The notes beneath the pieces are model-generated. The model was not told the DNA's origin. It made no database searches and saw only the letters and a list, made by a program, of their open reading frames with translations. From the NCBI GenBank assembly GCA_949289265.1, contig CASENE010000056.1:1-64000 (forward strand): 64,000 nucleotides of DNA. Direction: 5' to 3'. Of the stretch, positions 24,521 to 33,099 are shown one piece after another; the first letter of the stretch is position 1; each line of letters begins with the position of its first letter. The position numbers and the translations under genes are program-made. This stretch comes from an uncultured Bacteroides sp. GTDB lineage: Bacteria > Bacteroidota > Bacteroidia > Bacteroidales > Bacteroidaceae.

Positions 24521-27424
24521 TCAGAACAGGGTGTCCTGCGTGTTGAACAGCTTGCGGGCGTTCAGCTTCACCACCTTGCCGTACTTCTCCAGACGGGCGG
24601 TGTCTATCTGCTTGGGGTTGCCGATGATGCCGATGCGGTAGGGCTTGCCCTGGATGTGCTGCCGGTAGAAGTTGACGATGTCGTCGAAGGCGAGGGCGTC
24701 TATCTTGGGCAGGTTCTCGCGGGCGGGGTCGTCCTGATAGCCGCGGCGTTGGCAGGCGCGCAGGTAGGAGGCCTTGCTTCGGAAGTCGGGATGCGTGCTC
24801 AGTGCTTCTTGCCGGAGGTAGCTCTTGATGTTGTCGATGCGGGAGGCATTGAGCGGCATGTCGCCGACGAGGCCCATGAAGACGTCTACCGCGTCGTTCA
24901 CCTTGTCGTTCTGCGTGCCGATGTGTCCGTAGAGGTAGGTGGGGTTGCCGGGCACGGCAGGGGTCATGACGTAGGCGCCGGCGTAGTAGGCCATGGAGCG
25001 TTTCTCGCGTATCTCGTTCATGACAAGTCCGCCGAAGCCGCCGGAAAAGTATTGGTTGAAGGCGTCGCGCAGGACGTCGTCGGCCTTGTCATAGGCGTCC
25101 ATGGGGAGGAAGAAGAAGATTTGGGCCTGCTCGGCGTCGGAGTTGGGGAGGAAGTAGACGGTGTTCTCGTCCACGGCGCTCAGGGGCTTGTCTTGCGGCG
25201 AGGCGCTGGGACGTTCGTTGGCCACCAGGGGCAGGCTCTGGCTGAGGATGGCGTAGGCGTCGTTGAAGGGGAGGTTGCCGCAGTAGAAGATCTCGGCTTC
25301 GTAGTTGGCTGCGCGGTTGATGTCGCCGGTCAGTTCGGATATCTGCAGCTCGAGCATCTGCTGGTCGGTCAGCTCGTCGATGTAGGAAGAACGGTCGCCG
25401 TAGCAGACGTATTGGGAGAGGGCGCTGGCCAGGGTGCTCACGTTGTCCTTGCGCTGCTGGCGCGTGCCGAGCACGGAGCCTTTGATGCGGCTCAATTGCT
25501 TGTCGTCCAGCTGGGGCATCAGTATCTGGCGGGAGAGGAGCTGGCAGGCTTGGGGCAGGGTCTGCTCGTAGCCGCGCATCATGATGTAGAGGTAGTCGTC
25601 GTCGGCCCATACGTGGCAGGTGGCATTCAGGCGGCTCAATTCTTCCTTCAGCTGCTGGGGCTCGTAGGCTCCCATGATGCCCGCGTTGTTCATCAGGTCG
25701 GCGGCAATGCCCAGTTTGGGGAATTCGCGTTCGCCGGCTCCGTAGCGCAGGGTGAGGCTGAAGACGTTATTCTCGGTGTTGGGTGTGTAATACAGTTTCG
25801 AGCGGTCGTTCAGTGCCTTGACCTGCACGTCGGAGAAGTCGATGAACTTCTCCTCCACCTGTCCGATGGGCATGTTCTTGAATTGCATGGCATAGAGCGA
25901 CTGCCGGCCTGCGGGCGACTCGATGGGCTTGTATCCCGGCTTCTGTATCTTGTCGCCTTTCTTGGCTTTGCCTTGCTCGATGTAGAGTGCCAGGTAGTTG
26001 TCGCCCAGGTATTGACGGGCCACGCGCTTGATGTCGTCCGTTGTCACGGCCATGACCTCGTCTTTATAACCCAACACGCGGTTCAAGTCTTTCCCGTTGA
26101 TGAAGGCATCCATCAGCAGCTGTGCCTTGTAGGTGTTTGACTCCATCTGCACATCGAAGTCACGACAGAGGTTCGCCTTGATGGCTTCCACCTTCCAATC
26201 CTCGAAGTCGCCCTCGGCAATGCGGGCTATGGCAGCCAGCGCTTTCTTCTCCACGCTTTTGTTCGACTCGAAGCGGCGTTGGTTTTCATCGTAAAGCGGA
26301 ATGCATTGGACAAGGTTACGTCCCTGCTCGCGCATGGTCATCGGCGAGGCGCCGCAATCGGTCAGTTCGCCGTCCAGGGTCAACTTGTCCAGCGTCCCCG
26401 TATGGTCTCCGTTGCTCAACAGAGACATGGCTATCTCCAGAGGCAATTCATCGGGATGTCCGGCAGGCACGCCCGGATAGACAAGGCACACGCTGGGATA
26501 ATAGCCCACCTTGGCCGTGTATTGCGTACGTCCCTTGATGTCAAGTTCCGGCCATGCCTTACGTTCAGGAGCCGCCTTGTTAGGCAGCCGTCCGAAGGTG
26601 CCTGCTATGCGGCCCACGATTTGCTGAGCGTTGACATTGCCCACCAGGATAAGCGCCATGTTCTCCGGCACATACCATTCGTTGTAGAAATCGATGAGCT
26701 TGCTCAGATGCGGGTTCTTCAGATGTTCGGGCAATCCGATGATATCGCGTGCATACGGATGCCCCTCGAAAGCCTTGCTACGGATGAAGTTGCTCTGAAG
26801 ACTTCCGGGGTCGTCCTGATACATATTATATTCTTCGTAGACATTCTCCAGTTCGGATTGGAAGGTGCGGAAAACGGGATGAATGAAACGCTGCGAAGAA
26901 ATCTCGAGCCACTTGTTAATCTGATAAGCCGGAAAAGAATTGTGATAATAGGTCAGGTCATAGCTGGTACCAGCGTTCAGTCCCTTGCCACCAATGCTTT
27001 CCATCAAATCTGAGAACTCGTTGGAAACGCTCACCTTGCCTTCGTCTACGCTCAACGAATTAATCTCTTGCGCGATGGCAGCTTTGCGAGTGGGGTCTTC
27101 GGTGGCCGCCATTTCGTCATACTTGGCAATGATCTGCTGGTAGATAGGCTCTTCTGCCTCCCAATCCAGCGTTCCGATTTTATCCGTCCCCTTAAACATG
27201 ACATGCTCCAGATAATGAGCCAAGCCTGTGTATTCCGCAGGTTCGTTAATGGAACCGGCACGCACAGCCACTATGCCATAGACATCGGATTTCGTGTTGT
27301 CTTCCCATATATATACGGAAAGACCATTCTTCAGTTTAAATGCCTTCAGGCCTTGCCCCATTGCAGGAAGAACAGCCCAAACCAAGGCTAGCAGAAGAAT
27401 TGCTTTTAACTTGATTGATTTCAT
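24521..27424 (-). CDS. M16 family zinc metallopeptidase (pitrilysin type, exported)
   Basis: This 967-residue protein has a signal peptide (about 1-24) and the full four-domain M16 layout. The inverted zinc motif HYLEH (His70, Glu73, His74) lies in GLAHYLEHVMFKGT. A distal zinc glutamate is likely in ENVYEEYNMY about 95 residues on. The C-terminal half is an M16 domain without a second HxxEH, so it is expected to be the inactive lid. It probably degrades oligopeptides in the periplasm. It is a single gene with its own promoter (27469-27476) and terminator (24413-24471). Confidence 0.93.
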   Translation of the reverse strand: MKSIKLKAILLLALVWAVLPAMGQGLKAFKLKNGLSVYIWEDNTKSDVYGIVAVRAGSINEPAEYTGLAHYLEHVMFKGTDKIGTLDWEAEEPIYQQIIAKYDEMAATEDPTRKAAIAQEINSLSVDEGKVSVSNEFSDLMESIGGKGLNAGTSYDLTYYHNSFPAYQINKWLEISSQRFIHPVFRTFQSELENVYEEYNMYQDDPGSLQSNFIRSKAFEGHPYARDIIGLPEHLKNPHLSKLIDFYNEWYVPENMALILVGNVNAQQIVGRIAGTFGRLPNKAAPERKAWPELDIKGRTQYTAKVGYYPSVCLVYPGVPAGHPDELPLEIAMSLLSNGDHTGTLDKLTLDGELTDCGASPMTMREQGRNLVQCIPLYDENQRRFESNKSVEKKALAAIARIAEGDFEDWKVEAIKANLCRDFDVQMESNTYKAQLLMDAFINGKDLNRVLGYKDEVMAVTTDDIKRVARQYLGDNYLALYIEQGKAKKGDKIQKPGYKPIESPAGRQSLYAMQFKNMPIGQVEEKFIDFSDVQVKALNDRSKLYYTPNTENNVFSLTLRYGAGEREFPKLGIAADLMNNAGIMGAYEPQQLKEELSRLNATCHVWADDDYLYIMMRGYEQTLPQACQLLSRQILMPQLDDKQLSRIKGSVLGTRQQRKDNVSTLASALSQYVCYGDRSSYIDELTDQQMLELQISELTGDINRAANYEAEIFYCGNLPFNDAYAILSQSLPLVANERPSASPQDKPLSAVDENTVYFLPNSDAEQAQIFFFLPMDAYDKADDVLRDAFNQYFSGGFGGLVMNEIREKRSMAYYAGAYVMTPAVPGNPTYLYGHIGTQNDKVNDAVDVFMGLVGDMPLNASRIDNIKSYLRQEALSTHPDFRSKASYLRACQRRGYQDDPARENLPKIDALAFDDIVNFYRQHIQGKPYRIGIIGNPKQIDTARLEKYGKVVKLNARKLFNTQDTLF

Positions 27425-27468
27425 ATAAAATAAGTAAATAAATAAAGTGTTTCTGCCATATTTGTAGG

Positions 27469-27476
27469 CAAAGCTA
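27469..27476 (-). promoter_or_regulatory. -7 element (TAGCTTTG) for the M16 peptidase gene
   Basis: Exact TAnnTTTG match on the minus strand, 44 bases upstream of the start at 27424. Confidence 0.7.
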
Positions 27477-27694
27477 TGAAAAAATCACGTACGTTCTACG
27501 TATTCTTCGGAAAAATCAATTTAACTCTTTTATCCCGCCGAAACCCCAACGGCAACCTACCTCACGAGACGAATTACTTCCGCCATACAAATGTCAAGGG
27601 CTTTGTGCTGACAAGCCATAAAACATGATATTAAACATATCTTTCTCGCCTCATTTTTTAAAGCGCTCATCGACATTATGTCAACAAAATACCC

Positions 27695-27702
27695 TACATT
27701 TG
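27695..27702 (+). promoter_or_regulatory. -7 element (TACATTTG) for the carboxylase gene
   Basis: Exact TAnnTTTG match, 39 bases upstream of the ATG at 27742. Confidence 0.7.
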
Positions 27703-27741
27703 CATCTGTCTAGTTAACCGATATTATATATAGCACTTACA

Positions 27742-29517
27742 ATGAAAAAAGAGATTAAATTCAGCCTCGTCTATCGAGACATGTGGCAATCTTCCGGGAA
27801 ATACCAGCCACGAATAGACCAGTTGGTACGTGTCGCTCCTCTCATCATTGATATGGGTTGTTTTGCACGTGTGGAAACGAACGGCGGCGCCTTTGAACAA
27901 GTCAACCTGCTGTATGGCGAAAACCCCAATAAAGCAGTGCGCGCTTTCACCAAACCTTTCCACGAAGCCGGCATACAAACCCACATGCTGGACCGCGGCT
28001 TGAATGCCCTGCGCATGTATCCCGTTCCGGCAGATGTCCGCCGACTGATGTATAAAGTGAAACATGCGCAAGGAGTGGACATCACGCGCATCTTCTGCGG
28101 ACTGAACGAAACGCGCAACATCATTCCTTCCATCAAATATGCGCTCGAAGCGGGCATGATTCCGCAGGCCACCCTCTGCATCACTTATTCGCCCGTACAT
28201 ACCGTAGATTATTATGCCAACATAGCCGACCAACTGATAGCTGCTGGCGCTCCAGAAATATGCCTAAAAGACATGGCTGGCATCGGACGTCCCGCCATGC
28301 TTGGTCAACTGGTGAAACGCATCAAAGAAAAGCATCCTGATGTATTGATACAATATCACGGGCATAGTGGCCCGGGGCTTTCCATGGCGTCCATTCTGGA
28401 GGTGTGCGAAAACGGAGCAGACATTATTGACGTAGCCATGGAACCCATGTCATGGGGAAAAGTACATCCGGATGTAATCTCCGTACAAGCCATGCTCAAG
28501 GATGCAGGTTTTCAGGTTCCTGATATTAATATGAAAGCCTATATGCAGACACGTGCCATGACCCAAGAATTCATTGATGATTTCCTGGGCTATTTCATGG
28601 ATCCGACCAATAAGCACATGTCATCATTGCTTCTCAAATGCGGTCTTCCCGGTGGCATGATGGGCTCCATGATGGCAGACCTGAAAGGCGTGCATTCTGG
28701 CATAAACATGATGCTTAAGAACCAAAACAAGCCCGAATTAAGTCTGGACGACCTTTTGGTCATGCTCTTCGACGAAGTGGAATATGTCTGGCCTAAATTA
28801 GGTTATCCTCCCCTCGTAACCCCATTTAGCCAATACGTCAAAAACGTGGCTCTGATGAACCTCATGCAACAGGTAAAAGGCGAAGAGCGCTGGACAATGA
28901 TAGATAACCACACGTGGGACATGATTTTAGGCAAGAGCGGACGTCTGCCTGGCAAGCTGGCCCCTGAAATCATAGAATTGGCCCACCAAAAAGGTTATGA
29001 GTTCACAGATGCCGATCCCCAACAGAACTATCCCGATGCCCTTGACACTTACCGGAAGGAAATGGATGAGAAAGGCTGGGAATATGGTCCTGATGATGAA
29101 GAACTGTTCGAGCTTGCCATGCACGACCGCCAATACCGCGATTACAAATCGGGCGTAGCTAAAAAACGTTTTGAAGAAGAGCTGATGCGCGCCAAGGATG
29201 CGGCAATGGCAAAGGGAGGACTGAATGAAGAAGAAATAAAAAAACTGAAACGTGCCAAGGCAGACCCCATCATTGCCCCCTCCAAAGGTCAAGTCTTGTG
29301 GGAGGTATCGGTAGAAGGCCCCTCTTCCGCTCCTTTCATCGGGCGTAAATACCAACACGATGAAGTGTTCTGCTATCTGTCCACGCCTTGGGGCGAATAT
29401 GAAAAAGTGATGACCGGCTTCACGGGACGCGTTGTAGAAGTATGCGCCAAGCAAGGCGACACGGTGAACAAAGGCGACGTGATTGCCTATGTAGAACGTA
29501 GCGATATTTTTGCATAA
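27742..29517 (+). CDS. Carboxylase/decarboxylase alpha-type subunit (pyruvate carboxylase subunit B / oxaloacetate decarboxylase alpha family)
   Basis: This 591-residue protein has an HMGL-like TIM-barrel carboxyltransferase domain (about 1-290, with FARVETNGGAFEQVN and ICLKDMAGIGRP). It is followed by a PYC/OADA conserved domain (about 300-470) with GLPGGMMGSMMADL and YPPLVTPFSQYVKN. A short C-terminal biotinyl/lipoyl-like domain ends GDTVNKGDVIAYVE. The family moves CO2 between biotin and pyruvate/oxaloacetate. Where the biotin-lysine motif (AMKM) should be, this protein has TPWGEY (548-553), so it probably cannot carry biotin and must use a separate carrier. It is a single-gene unit. Confidence 0.85.
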   Translation: MKKEIKFSLVYRDMWQSSGKYQPRIDQLVRVAPLIIDMGCFARVETNGGAFEQVNLLYGENPNKAVRAFTKPFHEAGIQTHMLDRGLNALRMYPVPADVRRLMYKVKHAQGVDITRIFCGLNETRNIIPSIKYALEAGMIPQATLCITYSPVHTVDYYANIADQLIAAGAPEICLKDMAGIGRPAMLGQLVKRIKEKHPDVLIQYHGHSGPGLSMASILEVCENGADIIDVAMEPMSWGKVHPDVISVQAMLKDAGFQVPDINMKAYMQTRAMTQEFIDDFLGYFMDPTNKHMSSLLLKCGLPGGMMGSMMADLKGVHSGINMMLKNQNKPELSLDDLLVMLFDEVEYVWPKLGYPPLVTPFSQYVKNVALMNLMQQVKGEERWTMIDNHTWDMILGKSGRLPGKLAPEIIELAHQKGYEFTDADPQQNYPDALDTYRKEMDEKGWEYGPDDEELFELAMHDRQYRDYKSGVAKKRFEEELMRAKDAAMAKGGLNEEEIKKLKRAKADPIIAPSKGQVLWEVSVEGPSSAPFIGRKYQHDEVFCYLSTPWGEYEKVMTGFTGRVVEVCAKQGDTVNKGDVIAYVERSDIFA

Positions 29518-29585
29518 CCAATCCCTTATCGCGAGCAACATCACCCTACTTGAAAAAAGTCACACCCCGCATCTCTATGCGGACT

Positions 29586-29618
29586 ATCCCCTCGGACAAT
29601 ACATCCGGGGGGATTTTT
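29586..29618 (+). terminator. Rho-independent terminator of the carboxylase gene
   Basis: ATCCCCTCGGA (29586-29596) pairs with TCCGGGGGGAT (29604-29614) with one bulge, followed by five T residues. It lies about 70 bases past the stop. Confidence 0.8.
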
Positions 29619-29629
29619 AGTTTTATAAC

Positions 29630-29722
29630 GAGTAGTACTGACTTTGCCAACAAAGTATATCTTCGTAAGCGAATGAAGTATATCTTCCACCGCACAAGCA
29701 GTATATCTTCGTTTTTTAACGG
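29630..29722 (-). repeat. Tandem dyad array, family 3, copy b (23-bp period)
   Basis: Three 23-bp units start at 29642, 29665 and 29688, each ending TATATCTTC (minus-strand GAAGATATA). The frames are the same as in copy a: AGTACTGACTTTGCC on the left and CTTCGTTTTTTAACGGG on the right, in opposite orientation. It lies between the convergent ends of the carboxylase and outer-membrane barrel genes. Confidence 0.85.
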
Positions 29723-29762
29723 GTATGGTATGGGCCGAATACGGACATCACCTTTAGCTTGC

Positions 29763-30977
29763 TCAAAAAGCCTCGGTCATATTAAAATAGAAGAGTGTCT
29801 GATTGTTTACCGTATTCTTTCCCAAGTCAAAGCGCACATTCATACGCGGCTGTACTTCTATACGCAGTCCGATGCCATAGTTGGGCAATACGCCTTCAAT
29901 CTTTGCCGGGTTGGGCCCCATGAATCCGCATCCTGCCCAAGCGACAAAACCCAGATGACTGATGATTCGCTTCAGCCAAGACTCTTTATCCGTATTGAAC
30001 ATCTGGCGGTATTCTGCCAATACCACATGAGACGACTTGTCGCGATATTGCCCCATGTAATAGCCACGCAGGTCGAAAGGCGTACCGGTCAAGGCATATT
30101 GAGTAAGAGGAATCTGATTGCCGAAGACGTTTTTGCTCTGCGCAGTCCAAGCTATCACCTTGCGTTTGCCTACCTGCTTGTACTGACGATAATCCAATTC
30201 CAAACGATAAAAATCACGATTGCTTCCAAATATCTTATGATACATGATGCCGGCAAAATTGAGATACATCCCCTTATAGGCATTGGAAGGCACATCACGA
30301 CTGTCGTAGGTCAGCAGGAAACCCAGACCGGAATTGAAGTTCTTGTAGCCATGCTCATCTCCTCCGGCATCGACATAAGAAGATTCTTGGGCCAAGTGCT
30401 TGCCAGGCTTGGTAAAATGATCATAGTTGATGTCTATCTGCGGGCCTGCGAAGAAGTTGGAATTGCCCAACCTAAACAGGAACCAAGGGTTAATCTGCAC
30501 CCCGCTATACCGATACTGGCTCGTCGTGTCACTACGCACATAATCACGATTGGTCGTATATCCTACCCCATAGAAATTCTCCTGCGTATTCTTGTAGCTG
30601 AACTTACCAAAGATACGAAAGCGGTCGTGCTTGAAGAACAATTGAGGCTTCGAGAATAGATTAATTCCGCCATCAAACATGAAAGCAAGGGCCATCGGAA
30701 CGACTGAACGCTGAAGCGTCGTATCAGAAGGGTGAAGGCTGAAGGTCATCAATGCACTGCCGCCTACCAGCAAACCGAAATCCGGCGAATAGCTGGGCCC
30801 GCCCAAGATATTGTAATGGAAATTGCGCTGCGCCACCCGGAGTTTACGCAACTCTTTCTTGGACAACACACGCGCCGTATCGCCCGATGTCACGGCAGAA
30901 AGAGAGTCTGACACCTGCTGTGCCCACAGGCAGGAAACTATGCTCAAAAAGGCTATGGTCAATACAAGATGTTTCAT
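29763..30977 (-). CDS. BamA/TamA-type outer-membrane beta-barrel protein
   Basis: This 404-residue protein has a signal peptide ending near VSCLWAQQ (about 1-20), then a short linker and a beta-barrel rich in alternating aromatic strands. Barrel features include GPSYSPDFGLLVGGSA near the start, GVGYTTNRDY, and a final strand ending in phenylalanine (TEAF). It resembles the C-terminal surface antigen/D15 barrel domain of BamA but lacks POTRA repeats, so it is not a BamA itself. Its function is unknown; it may be an outer-membrane pore or a lipid/protein insertion factor. It is divergent from the C1 peptidase gene. Confidence 0.8.
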   Translation of the reverse strand: MKHLVLTIAFLSIVSCLWAQQVSDSLSAVTSGDTARVLSKKELRKLRVAQRNFHYNILGGPSYSPDFGLLVGGSALMTFSLHPSDTTLQRSVVPMALAFMFDGGINLFSKPQLFFKHDRFRIFGKFSYKNTQENFYGVGYTTNRDYVRSDTTSQYRYSGVQINPWFLFRLGNSNFFAGPQIDINYDHFTKPGKHLAQESSYVDAGGDEHGYKNFNSGLGFLLTYDSRDVPSNAYKGMYLNFAGIMYHKIFGSNRDFYRLELDYRQYKQVGKRKVIAWTAQSKNVFGNQIPLTQYALTGTPFDLRGYYMGQYRDKSSHVVLAEYRQMFNTDKESWLKRIISHLGFVAWAGCGFMGPNPAKIEGVLPNYGIGLRIEVQPRMNVRFDLGKNTVNNQTLFYFNMTEAF

Positions 30978-31081
30978 AAATCACATGCAAATTCTCCTGC
31001 AAAGAAACACTTTTTATCCCAAACAGCTACCCTTTCGCAGCAATAAATCCGGCAAATGTCCCTAATTTTCCCAAAATGCAC

Positions 31082-31089
31082 TACTTTTG
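31082..31089 (+). promoter_or_regulatory. -7 element (TACTTTTG) for the C1 peptidase gene
   Basis: Exact TAnnTTTG match, 110 bases upstream of the ATG at 31200. It lies downstream of the in-frame ATG at 31056, which rules that start out. Confidence 0.65.
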
Positions 31090-31199
31090 TGGCGCAAAGG
31101 GAGCCATCTGGGCCTATGCAGGCATGGAAACGAACCGCGCCTATGACCAGACGCCCTCCCCTACTTTTAACTAACAATCCTTTATTTCAAACACTTGGT

Positions 31200-32597
31200 A
31201 TGAGAAAGAAAATCGCAACCACCCTCCTCTTCGGCGCCGTCCTGCTGGCAGCCCATGCCCAACAAAAGGCCGGAGGCATCAGCCCCGAAATGCTGAAAGA
31301 CATTACCTCGTCCTATCAAGAGACGCCCGCCGACAAGGCAGTGCGCAACGCCATTGCCGGCAACGACATCCGCAAGCTCACCGTCAATCTGGACAACCAA
31401 AAGGACATCGACACCGAATTCTCCATACGTGTCCCCTCCAAAGGCATCACCGATCAGCAGTCGTCCGGCCGTTGCTGGCTCTTTGCCGGCATGAACGTAA
31501 TGCGCGCCAAGGCCATTGCCAAACACTCGTTGCCCGGACTGGAATACTCGCAAGCCTACTCCTTCTTCTGGGACCAGCTGGAGAAAGCCAACCTGTTCCT
31601 GCAAGGCATCATCGACACGGCGGAAGAGCCGTTGACCAGCCAAACGGTGGAATGGCTCTTCAAGCACCCGCTGAGCGACGGAGGCACCTTTGCCGGCGTG
31701 GCCGACATCGTAAGCAAATACGGACTGGCCCCCAAGGAAGCCATGCCCGAGACCTACAGCAGCAACCACACCAGCCAGATGTCCAACCTCATCGGGCTCA
31801 AGCTGAAAGAGTTCGGCCTCGAGCTGCGCGAGATGTCCGCCCGGAAGCAACGGCCGGCAGACATCCAAGGCCGCAAGACCGACATGCTGAAGGAAGTCTA
31901 CCGCATGCTGGCCCTCAACCTGGGAGTGCCGCCCACGGAGTTCGACTACATACGGCGGGACGCCACCGGAAAACGGATAGCCACGGAACACCACACGCCG
32001 ATGTCCTTCCTCGAAAAATACGGCGACCCGGGCCTGCTGGCCAACTACGTCATGCTGATGAACGACCCCACGCGCGAATACTACCGCTGCTATGAAATTG
32101 CCTACGACCGTCATGCCTACGACGGCCAGAACTGGAAATATGTCAACCTGCCGCTCGACGACATCAAGCAAATGGCCATCGCCTCCCTCAAGGACAGCAC
32201 CGCCATGTACTTCAGCAGCGACATCACCCAGCTGGACGCCAAGCGGGGCTACCTGGATGTGGACAACTACGACTACGCCTCGCTGCTGGGCGTGTCCTTC
32301 GGCATGGACAAGAAAGAACGCATCCAGACCTTCTCCAGCATGTCCGCCCACGCCATGACCCTCGTGGCCGTCGACCTAGACCCGGAAGGCAAGCCGGTGA
32401 AATGGATGGTGGAAAACAGCTGGGGGCCCTCCTACGGCCACCAAGGACACCTCATCATGAGCGACAAGTGGTTCGACGAATACATGTTCCGCCTGGTGGT
32501 AGAGACGAAATACGTGCCCCGGAAGATACAAGACATCTTCCGCCAAGAACCCATACGACTGCCAGCCTGGGATCCGATGTTCGCCGAAGAGCAATGA
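31200..32597 (+). CDS. Exported C1-family cysteine peptidase (bleomycin hydrolase/aminopeptidase C type)
   Basis: This 465-residue papain-fold peptidase belongs to the C1B group. The catalytic triad is visible: Cys92 in QQSSGRCW, His384 in SAHAM and Asn406 in VENSWG, with the oxyanion glutamine just before the Cys. Unlike the cytoplasmic PepC, it has a signal peptide (about 1-20, ending AAHAQQ), so it acts in the periplasm or beyond. It probably trims peptides taken up or released during growth. The start at 31200 is set by the signal peptide and by the promoter at 31082. It is a single gene with a strong terminator. Confidence 0.93.
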   Translation: MRKKIATTLLFGAVLLAAHAQQKAGGISPEMLKDITSSYQETPADKAVRNAIAGNDIRKLTVNLDNQKDIDTEFSIRVPSKGITDQQSSGRCWLFAGMNVMRAKAIAKHSLPGLEYSQAYSFFWDQLEKANLFLQGIIDTAEEPLTSQTVEWLFKHPLSDGGTFAGVADIVSKYGLAPKEAMPETYSSNHTSQMSNLIGLKLKEFGLELREMSARKQRPADIQGRKTDMLKEVYRMLALNLGVPPTEFDYIRRDATGKRIATEHHTPMSFLEKYGDPGLLANYVMLMNDPTREYYRCYEIAYDRHAYDGQNWKYVNLPLDDIKQMAIASLKDSTAMYFSSDITQLDAKRGYLDVDNYDYASLLGVSFGMDKKERIQTFSSMSAHAMTLVAVDLDPEGKPVKWMVENSWGPSYGHQGHLIMSDKWFDEYMFRLVVETKYVPRKIQDIFRQEPIRLPAWDPMFAEEQ

Positions 32598-32623
32598 CCC
32601 GCCGCCAGACACGGCGAGAAACG

Positions 32624-32664
32624 AGAGGAGACATGCCGCACGCGCGGCACGCCTCCTCTTTTTC
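32624..32664 (+). terminator. Rho-independent terminator of the C1 peptidase gene
   Basis: AGAGGAG (32624-32630) pairs with CTCCTCT (32653-32659), and an inner GCCGC/GCGGC stem extends it. Five T residues follow (32659-32663). It lies 27 bases past the stop. Confidence 0.88.
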
Positions 32665-32779
32665 ATTCCACGCAATCCGTAACCCCTCCCTACCCCTCCC
32701 CAGCCCCCGGCCATGCCTCCTATGTCGGGCGGCAGTCATCCTAACACAAGTAGCCCGGCTCCCTGACGCAAGGAATAGC

Positions 32780-32867
32780 ATTCCCAAGCCTTGGGAACAT
32801 GATTCCCACGCCTTGGGAACATCATTCCCACGCCTTGGGAACGTCGTTCCCCCGCCTTGGGAACAAG
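32780..32867. repeat. Tandem dyad array, family 8
   Basis: Four 22-bp units start at 32780, 32802, 32824 and 32846. Each contains TTCCC-ANGCC-TTGGGAA, a dyad with 6-8-bp arms, and only the two spacer bases and the middle vary. It lies downstream of the C1 peptidase terminator and 188 bases before the nqr -7 element. Confidence 0.88.
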
Positions 32868-33054
32868 ACTCTGCCCGACATGGCATCCGGCCAAGCAAGC
32901 GATACACCCCGCCCACATCCGACAGGCACAGACGCCCGCATCGCCCCCGCCTCAGGAAAACCTCGCAGAAACGAACCGGACGAAAGCACGGCAAAAAAAG
33001 GCCCGTCCCCCACATTTTTGTCGGACAAACCCTTATGTTTTACACAGTTTTTAG

Positions 33055-33062
33055 TACTTTTG
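33055..33062 (+). promoter_or_regulatory. -7 element (TACTTTTG) for the nqr operon
   Basis: Exact TAnnTTTG match, 37 bases upstream of the nqrA ATG at 33100. It would drive nqrABCDEF. Confidence 0.7.
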
Positions 33063-33099
33063 CAGGCAACTAAGCAAAACCTTTAATTAAAATAAACGC

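Larger units (their letters stand above)
27425..27741. other. Divergent spacer between the M16 and carboxylase genes
   Basis: This 317-base spacer holds two divergent -7 elements (27469-27476 minus, 27695-27702 plus). The 27480-27660 part shows no repeat, gene or clear structure. Confidence 0.65.
32598..33099. other. Spacer between the C1 peptidase gene and nqrA
   Basis: This 502-base spacer holds the peptidase terminator (32624-32664), the family 8 array (32780-32867), and the nqr promoter (33055-33062). The intervening GC-rich parts 32670-32775 and 32870-33040 show no gene or structure that I can defend. Confidence 0.7.
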
